This document shows, in pieces, positions 57,118-64,000 of a stretch of DNA of 64,000 nucleotides (position 1 is its first letter; every line of letters starts with the position of its first letter). Location of the stretch: assembly GCF_017591425.1 (NCBI RefSeq), contig NW_024464918.1, positions 25,634,001 through 25,698,000 of the forward strand, written 5' to 3'. The DNA is from Ochotona curzoniae. Taxonomy: Eukaryota > Chordata > Mammalia > Lagomorpha > Ochotonidae. A program made the position numbers and the translations under genes. Under the pieces are notes generated by a model. The model ran no database searches, was not told the origin of the DNA, and saw nothing but the letters and a program-made list of their open reading frames with translations.

Positions 57118-57129
57118 AAAAACACTATC

Positions 57130-58018
57130 TCGTGAAATGAGTCTAAAGGCTTTATTTGATTGCGGAACAAACCCATGGTACAAAAAATCAATTAATTCAT
57201 TAATTAAAAAATCAGTACCACTCAGCTGAAGTCTGGTACAAGCAGGCAGATATATACTTAAATGAAACACAAAATCAAGAAACTCAAGTTCAGATTGAAA
57301 CTCATCAGATAATGGTGATCTTATTCTCTAAGAAAAGCACCTCAGCCCATCCCTTTAGTTTTACACTCCAGTCTTTCAACAATTACCAGCTAAACTCTTA
57401 CTCTGTGCCAGCCACTAAGCCAAGCCCAAAGGAAACAGCAGAAAATCCAAAGAAATGTCTATTAATGGGTTCCATCCTCATTTTAGTATCTTTAATGCCA
57501 ATCAGAACGATTGCTAGACAATCTATAAATCTTTGTTAAATGCTGGAGGAGAATGACTACATGCCAACAAGTACGGTAGATAAGATCTTCTGGCTATTTC
57601 ATTTCTTAGAAAACTTGATTATTCTCTAGAAAAAAAAAAACAATTGCCTCCTTTTTTATTTTGCCTTAGAGCTCAGGTTGACTAATTAAAAATGCCTTGA
57701 ATTTCATGAGAAACCGTTCTGAACAACCTCACAAAGAAAACAAGGAGAGAAAGTATTATTACACTTCTTTTTAAGACCTGAGCACATCAATGGCAAAAAT
57801 ATGCACCTATTATGAACTATCTTTATACAAAAGCACTCACATGACACAAAGAAGTGACTGCATAAATCTTGTGACTGGCTTCTTGATTGAATGAGACAAA
57901 AGGATGCACAAACCAAATAAAATGGAGACATACTAAGGAACTCAGGGGTGGGTGGAGGGGGACATGGAGGAATGTAAAGCCCTTTCAGATTCTGTCACCA
58001 TTCCCACTACTTGACCTT
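57130..58018. other. Anonymous AT-rich DNA
   Basis: No gene recognised. A decayed repeat like the one at 56266 may lie at 57365-57530 (ACTCTGTGCCAGCCACTAAG). An AT-rich near-palindrome lies at about 57186-57204. Confidence 0.45.
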
Positions 58019-58033
58019 AAGAAGAGAACTTTT

Positions 58034-58367
58034 GGGCCCGGCGCGGTGGCGCAAGTGGTTAAAGGTCCTCGCCTTTCACGCCCGGGATCCCATATGGGCG
58101 CCGGTTCTAATCCCGGCAGCCCCGCTTCCCTTCCAGCTCCCTGCCTGTGGCCTGGGAAAGCAGTCGAGGACAGCCCAAAGCTTTGGGACCCTGCACCCGC
58201 GTGGGAGACCCGGAAGAGGCTCCTGGCTTCGGATCGGCATAGCATCGGCCCGTTGCGCTCACTTGGGGAGTGAATCATCGGACGGAAGATCTTCCTCTCT
58301 GTCTCTCCTCTCTGTATATCCGCCTTTCCAATGAAAAAAATAATAAAAATAAATCTTTAAAAAAAAA
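58034..58367 (+). repeat. Best-preserved young C-type SINE, 15-bp TSD
   Basis: GGGCCCGGCGCGGTGGCGCA head. The A-box-like TGGCGCAAGTGG is at 58047-58058 and the B-box-like GGTTCTAATCC at 58103-58113. Many CpGs remain. The 3' end is TATATCCGCCTTTCCAATGA with an AAATAAATC tail. AAGAAGAGAACTTTT repeats exactly at 58019-58033 and 58368-58382. Confidence 0.98.
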
Positions 58368-58829
58368 AAGAAGAGAACTTTTACAACACACTTCCAAAGC
58401 ATGGTGTCACTCCAAAAGGAGTCAGGCTTTCTTGGTCACATGGGAGATTAGCCATCTCATCCCTCACCTTCTGAACAACCCAAACCCCTCCAATCACCCA
58501 TTGCTCTAAGGAAAGAAAACCTGAGCATCCACAAGGGAAGCCTGGTGAGCTGAGCTTAGCATCTGCCTGGCATTAGACATTGCCAGGCCAGGGGCTGCAT
58601 CAAAACAAAGGAGACTTGGGATGACTTCACTTTCCTCCACCCAAAGCCCAAAAGCACAGTGGAATGCTAAACTAATTTCCATTCTCCACCATGGTGACAG
58701 CAGTCCCAGGCCCACACTCTGACCGACTGGCACAGGGTGACTTCAAATAAACTGTCCAAATGACCCAAGAATTAGAGAAAAAATAGGAATCCTGATATCC
58801 ATCCCTCCTTTCTAAAAAGACAATAGGAA

Positions 58830-59080
58830 GACCTAACAATTCACGAGTATCTCACCACAGACAGGCATTACCTGCAGGGTGATCCTTACACAACATCTCA
58901 TGAGGTGGGTGCTTAGCTTGCAGGTGATGCAGAGCTGCCCAGGTCGCGTCCCTGGGCCTCGTGTTTCCCAGAGACAAAAACAAACAAACAAACAAACAAA
59001 AGCAGCGGAGCAGGGATGAGAACTGCAGCTGGGGGATGCCATGTTCTTTGCCACTGACACTCTGCCTCTGAGTCCAGGAT
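58830..59080 (-). repeat. MIR with internal (CAAA)n
   Basis: ACAACATCTCATGAGGTGGG, AGGTGATGCAGAGCTGCCC, AGCAGGGATGAGAACTGCAG, CACTGACACTCTGCCTCTGA fits a reversed MIR. A (CAAA)n tract at 58975-59000 interrupts it. Confidence 0.5.
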
Positions 59081-59124
59081 CACATCTTGACAGTAATTAG
59101 TCTTACCTTTTCCTTTACATAGTC

Positions 59125-59375
59125 TTTTTTTTTTTTTAAGATTTATTTATTTTTATTGGAAAGGCAGATTTACAGACTGAAGGAGAAACAAAGACCTTCC
59201 ATCTGCTGGTTCACTGCCCAAGTGGCCGCAGTGGCCATGCCAAGCTGAGCTTAGCCAATTTGAAAGTCCATCTGTGGATGGAAAGTGGGGCAGCCAGGAC
59301 TTAAACCAGGACCCATATGGGATCCTAGTGGATGCAAGGTGAGGACTTTAGCTGCCAGACTACCACAACAGGCCC
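59125..59375 (-). repeat. Internally deleted C-type SINE
   Basis: T-run, AAGATTTATTTATTTTTATT, GGAAAGGCAGATTTACAGAC, CACTGCCCAAGTGGCCGCAG, then directly CCATATGGGATCCTAGTGG and the head ending ACCACAACAGGCCC. The middle GGCCTGGGAAAGCAG segment is missing. Confidence 0.92.
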
Positions 59376-59716
59376 TTCTTTAGACAGTTTTAACAGCTCA
59401 ATCACATAGAAAGTGTAAAAAGCAAGGTAACTGCCTATGTACAACTCCTCCAAAAGCTAGGAGCTTGTGCATAGTAGAGAGAGATGTCAGGGCACACAAA
59501 GACAAAAACAGAAGATTTCTCTAGAATGGACTTGAGTGCAAGCAAGAAACAGTACTGTGTACCAGAGAAACATTTTCCTTAGTCTCCCCTCTCTTTTCCT
59601 CTACTGAAGTAGCCACAACAGCAGCATCACTTCAAGTGAGGGTAAATACCACTCAAGTATGGCCTCCTAAAACTTCAGCCATGTGGGCACTGCAAAACAT
59701 AAAATACGCAGAGCTG

Positions 59717-60051
59717 GGGCCCGGCGGCATGGCCTAGCGGCTAAAGTCCTCGCCTTGAACGCGCCAGGATCCCATATGGACGCCAGTTCTAATCCCAGCA
59801 GCCCCACTTCCCATCCAGCTCCCTGCTTGTAGCCTGGGAAAGCAGTTGAGGACGGCCCAAAGCCTTGAGACCCTGCACCCGTGTGGGATACCCGGAAGAA
59901 GTTCCTGGCTCCTGGCTTCAGACCGGAATAGCATCAGCCGTTGCACTCACTTGGGGAGTGAATCATCGGACAGAAGATCTTCCTCTCTGTCTCTCCTCCT
60001 CTCTGTATATCTGACTTTCCAATAAATAAATAAATCTTAAAAAAAAAAAAA
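59717..60051 (+). repeat. Young C-type SINE, GGCATGGCCTAGCGGC subtype, 9-bp TSD
   Basis: GGGCCCGGCGGCATGGCCTA head, CGCCTTGAACGCGCCAGG, GTTCTAATCCCAGCAGCCCC, CACTTCCCATCCAGCTCCCT, GTATATCTGACTTTCCAATA and an A13 tail. GCAGAGCTG flanks it at 59708-59716 and 60052-60060. Confidence 0.97.
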
Positions 60052-60060
60052 GCAGAGCTG

Positions 60061-60991
60061 AATGCTAGGAATGTGGACTATCTCCCCAGGAGCAAGTATG
60101 TACCTTTAAGGACGTGTTTACTCTCTTCCAAAAAATACTACGATACTGGCATGCTCAGAAGCTGCTTCCTGATCCCTGGCAATGAGGTTGATACATACAT
60201 AACCTTCAGCATCTGGCCATTTTTGACATATAAATTATGCATTTCAAAAGTTTAATGCTAACACACAAATGCTACACTATCTTCCCCCTCCCTCCCCCCT
60301 AATCTTGCTAATCTAATTCCACATAATTTGAGCAACTGCTAACCATTAAATCTTCTAGCTGCCAAGAGAGAATTGTGTCCTGGCTCAGACTGGAGACATA
60401 TTTAATTTAACTAAGGAATCCTTGGGAATATGAGGAAGGATGAGCACTTCTAAAAGGAGGAAATGATACAAGTAGTTGCTGACAGGTATGGCTAGCCACT
60501 GCTAAGAGGACAGAGGGGGCCAAAGTTTAAAGAGCTTGCTGCAAACCCTAAGATTCCATGGCATTCCCAGAGAGGCACTGCCTTCCCGAGCCATCCTGGG
60601 TAGAAAGGGAAATGTCTGAGGTTGGGTATACAGTGTTGGAAAGGAGGGTAGATTGGGAGGGACTCTCTCCTGCTGCCAGTAAGCATCTTAGCAGCAGTAA
60701 GCAAAGCAGGAAGGAGAGGCAACTTCACTTATTCAGAACAGGGCAAAGGAAGTTTGCTGTCTCTGAAACATCTCTGAACTGTGTTAAACATGCAACTTGA
60801 ACTAAGATTTCTGTGAGCAATTTAATATGGAATGTCATCTGCTTCCCAATCCCTACACAAGGGCCACAGAATAAAACAAGAGCCTTATGTAGCTGCAATG
60901 CCACAAGGTAGAAAGTGAAGTCAACAAACCCACTTCACAGCCTTATCCAACTAACTAGCTTTGTGAAACAAAAACAAAAACAAAACAGCTT
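60061..60991. other. Anonymous noncoding DNA
   Basis: No gene or repeat recognised. Confidence 0.5.
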
Positions 60992-61241
60992 AGGGGCAGA
61001 CATTTGATAAAGAGGTTAACACACCACCTGAGCTGCCTACCTCCCAAATTCAAGTTCTAGCCATTCTGCATCCATTCTAGCTTCCTGGTATAGTGAACCC
61101 AGGAAGGCATCAGGGGATGGCTCAAGTACCTGGGTGTCTAAACCTGGTTCAGCCCTGGCTGCTAAAGGCATTTGGGGAACTAAGCCAGTAAATGGGTAAT
61201 GTATTGCTTGTTTTCTAATAAAATCAAAATACATACTTCAA
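60992..61241 (+). repeat. Old C-type SINE
   Basis: GGGGCAGACATTTGATAAAG head, CAAATTCAAGTTCTAGCCAT, AGGGGATGGCTCAAGTACCT, GGCATTTGGGGAACTAAGCC, ending TTCTAATAAAATC. Confidence 0.8.
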
Positions 61242-61283
61242 AAAAAAGGAGCAGATTCAAAGAGATTTTAAAAACAGTAGAAT

Positions 61284-61612
61284 GGGACCTGACACAGTGG
61301 CTCAGTGGGACTAAATTCTTGCCTTGCACACCAAGGATCCCATATGTGTGGCGGTTTGTATTCCAGCTGTTCCACTTCCCACCCAGCTCCCTCTTTATGA
61401 CCTGGGAAAGCAGCAGAGGATGGCCCAAAGCCTTGGGACCCTGCACCCACGTGGGAGACCAGGAAGAAGCTCCTGACTCCTGGCTTCAGATGGCTAGCCT
61501 GGCCTTTGCAGCCATTTAGGGAGTGAAAAAGCAGACGGGAGATCCTTCTCTCCGCATCTAATTCTTTCTCTGTAAATCTACCTTTCTAATGAAAGTGAAT
61601 AAATCTTTTTTT
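61284..61612 (+). repeat. C-type SINE, full length
   Basis: GGGACCTGACACAGTGGCTC head, CAAGGATCCCATATGTGTGG, CACCCAGCTCCCTCTTTATG, AGCCTTGGGACCCTGCACCC, ACCTTTCTAATGAAAGTGAA and a T-rich/A tail that serves as the target of the next SINE. Confidence 0.94.
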
Positions 61613-61624
61613 AAAAATAGTACA

Positions 61625-61941
61625 GGGCCCGGCGCGGTGGCGCAGTGGTTAAGGTCCTCGCCTTGCACGCCCAGGATCCCATATGGGCGTCGGTTCTAAT
61701 CCCGGCGGCCCCACTTCCCATCCAGCTCCCTGCTTGTGGCCTGGGAAAGCAGTCGAGGATGGCCCAAAGCTCTGGGACCCTGCACCCGCGTGGGAGACCC
61801 AGAAGAGGCTCCTGGCTTCGGATCGGCATAGCATCGGCCGTTGCACTCACTTGGGGAGTGAATCATCGGACGGAAGACCTTCCTCTCTGTCTCTCCTCTC
61901 TGTATATCCGCCTTTCCAATAAAAATAAAATAAATCTTTAA
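61625..61941 (+). repeat. Young mosaic C-type SINE in the tail of the previous one, 12-bp TSD
   Basis: GGGCCCGGCGCGGTGGCGCA head and TATATCCGCCTTTCCAATAA tail of one subtype. The middle, CCCCACTTCCCATCCAGCTC and GCTTGTGGCC, is of the other subtype. AAAAATAGTACA repeats exactly at 61613-61624 and 61942-61953. Confidence 0.97.
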
Positions 61942-62016
61942 AAAAATAGTACATGAGTTCTTTACACAGTCTCCTCCAATGATTATCTCTTGTAACACAG
62001 CTTTAAAACCAGAATA

Positions 62017-62324
62017 TAGATGACTTAATTGGCTAATCCTCTGCATGCAAGCACCAGCATCCCATATGGGTACCAGATCATGTCCATTTGCTTCACTTTC
62101 CATCCAGCTCCTTGTTTATGGCCTGGGAAAGCAGTTGACAATGTCTCAAAACCTTGGAATCTTGCACCTATGTGGGAGACCCAGAAGAAGCTTCTGGTTC
62201 CTGACTTTGGGTCAGCAGAGCTCGGCCAATGCAAGCCATTTGGGGAACAAACCAACAGATGGAAGATCTTTCATTAAAAATATGCCTTTCCAATAAAAAG
62301 AAGTTAATCTTTAAAAAAAAAAAA
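62017..62324 (+). repeat. C-type SINE, head diverged
   Basis: GACTTAATTGGCTAATCCTC, CACCAGCATCCCATATGGGT, TTTATGGCCTGGGAAAGCAG, GGAGACCCAGAAGAAGCTTC, ATATGCCTTTCCAATAAAAA and an A12 tail. Confidence 0.9.
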
Positions 62325-62334
62325 GAAAGAAAAG

Positions 62335-64000
62335 AAAATCATCACTGGTACAATACTATTTATTAGCCTACATATCTTGTCCAGTTTTTAGAGACTCATT
62401 TGTTTGGGGGGGTGTGTGTATATGCCTTGTGCCCACAGAAATGTGCATATGCACGCATAATCTCTGACCCAGTTTCATCTATCCACATCACAATCAAGAT
62501 ACAGAACTAGTTCATCACCACAGTGGAGCTCCCTTCTGCTATCTCTTCTATAGGTCCCATTTCTATAGCTGTCATGGCTAGGATGTTATAAAATAGAAGC
62601 ACATGACATAGATCCTGCTCAGACTTCTTTTTCTACTTGGCATAATGCCCTTAAGAAACACACAGTTTGTGTATCCATACTTTATTTCTTTCTCTTGCCA
62701 AACAGTAGTCCAGTGTAAGAATATAACAGTTTAATCATTCACTCATCAAAGTGTATGTGTTGTTTCAGACTGAGGATATTATGGAAAAGCTGATATGAAC
62801 ATCTGCACTCAGGTTTTGACGTGCACAGAACATTTATCTAGGTCAAAGATCCAAGAACAACCGCTGGATCCTAAGATAGACACACATTCAGTATCATCAG
62901 CAACTGCCACATGACAGGCTGTGTCCTTTTACATCCTCACAAGCAATGAAAAAGCCATTCTCCCAGCATCCTCACCAGCACTTCGTATTTTCTCCTTTTT
63001 AACTGTAGTCACTGGGGACAGCAATAGCTCGGGCTTTTGCCTTTCATTTCCCCCAGCAGTAACGGTATCGTACATCTTTTCACCTGCTTTATTCTCCTCT
63101 GTACAACATACTTGATATACAGATTGTTCATATGTTTTGTTCTTTTTTTTTTTTTAAAAAAAGTGCTTTATCTTTTAACCACTAAGGTTTGAGTCTATCT
63201 TCTAGATTCTAGATTTAAGTCTCATATTAGATATGTGTGTTTTTGCAAATATGCTACTCTTTAGACTGTTTCCATCCTTTTAACAAGATCTTTCACAAAC
63301 TGAGCTAAAGGTTTAGTTTTGTGAAGAAAAATATACCCACTTTTACTGTATGTGTCACACTTGTGTTATTTCAAAGAACTCTTGACATGGCCCTGGGTTC
63401 TAAAAATTTTCTCCTACATATTCTTCTATGATGCATTTTGAATTAACTTTTATATGCAAAGACTGAAACCATGTTCTTTTTTTCCCTGTAGATATCTGTT
63501 GAGCAAATACACACACACCCTTTTTCAGAGAAAATAAAACAAAACTATGTCAAACAGCTTCTGCAGCTCTGTCTGAAATCAGCTGGGCATATCTGTTAGA
63601 GTCTACTCCTGGATTATTTTTTTTTTGTTCCATTCATCTACGTGTCTATCCCTCTGTCAGTACCACAGTTATGATTATTGCAACCATAAAGGAAATATTA
63701 AAATAGCATGGAGCAATTACTCCCACTTCATTTCTTTTCAAAATTGTTTTAACTATTCTAGTTTATGTGCCTTTATATATACTACATTTTCTCAAAAAAA
63801 ATGCTGCTGGGATTTCAATAGGAATTAAACTGAACCTGTAGATCAGTTTCAGGAGAAGCGGAATCTTCCCACGCATGCACACAGTATGTCTTTCCATCAT
63901 TTATGTCTTCTTTGGTTTCTTTGTATGTCCCAATGTGTCATTTTCAGCAAACAGTTGCCTTATAAATGTAATTACATTTATTCTTCAGCACTTCATTTTA
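62335..64000 (-). mobile_element. Long L1M fragment running off the window
   Basis: The antisense L1 order is preserved for over 1.6 kb: ACCCAGTTTCATCTATCCAC, TACTTGGCATAATGCCC, TTAATCATTCACTCATCAAA, TATGGAAAAGCTGATATGAA, CATCCTCACCAGCACTTCG, CATTCATCTACGTGTCTATC, CTGGGATTTCAATAGGAATT. The part near 63600-64000 corresponds to the end of the L1 reverse-transcriptase ORF, read on the minus strand and full of stops. Confidence 0.8.

Noticed and set aside
58047..58113. tRNA gene
   Set aside because: A- and B-box-like sequences are present, but they belong to the tRNA-derived SINE head; no cloverleaf fold or mature tRNA is apparent.
1..64000. Bacterial or phage system, CRISPR array, or operon
   Set aside because: There are no long coding frames, ribosome binding sites or spaced direct repeats. 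The pervasive SINE, L1, L2, MIR and LTR content shows mammalian nuclear DNA.

Overview
The window looks like ordinary nuclear DNA of a lagomorph, and more probably a pika (Ochotona) than a rabbit. The main evidence is a dense population of C-type SINEs. These are tRNA-derived elements that begin GGGCCCGGCG, carry a recognisable RNA polymerase III A box and B box, and end in a pyrimidine-rich CTCTCTGT tract followed by AATAAA-type and A-rich tails. Older copies end in TTTCAAATAAA, like the rabbit C repeat. The young copies end in TCTGACTTTCCAATAAA or ATCCGCCTTTCCAATAAA, which I associate with pikas. The genus is an inference from memory of these families. About 45 SINE copies are listed. Traces of L1, L2, MIR, MER5 and MLT1-type elements fit any placental mammal.

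I found no protein-coding gene, rRNA, tRNA gene, CRISPR array or bacterial feature that I can support. Every long open frame either runs through a SINE or lies in anonymous DNA without a recognisable protein. The region is best read as intergenic or as the inside of a large intron. Two short minus-strand segments (15600-15636 and 44546-44603) are flanked by good splice acceptor and donor sequences. They are the only exon candidates, and both are speculative.

Layout. 0-5 kb: SINEs, two MIRs and an L2 3' end split by a minus-strand SINE. 5-15 kb: mostly anonymous DNA with MIRs, a MER5A copy at 8.9 kb, a plus-strand L1M fragment at 9.6-10.1 kb split by a 3'-truncated SINE, and a minus-strand L1 fragment at 13.7 kb. 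15-30 kb: exon-like segment, MER5-like element, scattered old SINEs and MIRs, minus L1M at 26.1 kb, and a probable lagomorph L1 3' end at 28.9 kb. 30-46 kb: anonymous DNA, L1M 3' end at 34.5 kb, young SINEs at 37.0, 37.6 and 43.8 kb, and a G-quadruplex motif at 42.7 kb. 46-53 kb: two SINEs, an MLT1 LTR at 48.7 kb, and CA-rich microsatellites at 50.1 and 51.3 kb. 53-62.3 kb: a SINE-dense stretch with the youngest copies, several with perfect target-site duplications and some nested. 62.3-64 kb: a long minus-strand L1M that runs off the end.

SINE orientation is skewed (about 33 plus to 12 minus). No genes work together here. Any function would be regulatory, structural or through an undetected noncoding transcript. 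All family names come from reading the sequence against remembered consensuses, without a database search, so boundaries are approximate except where target-site duplications fix them.
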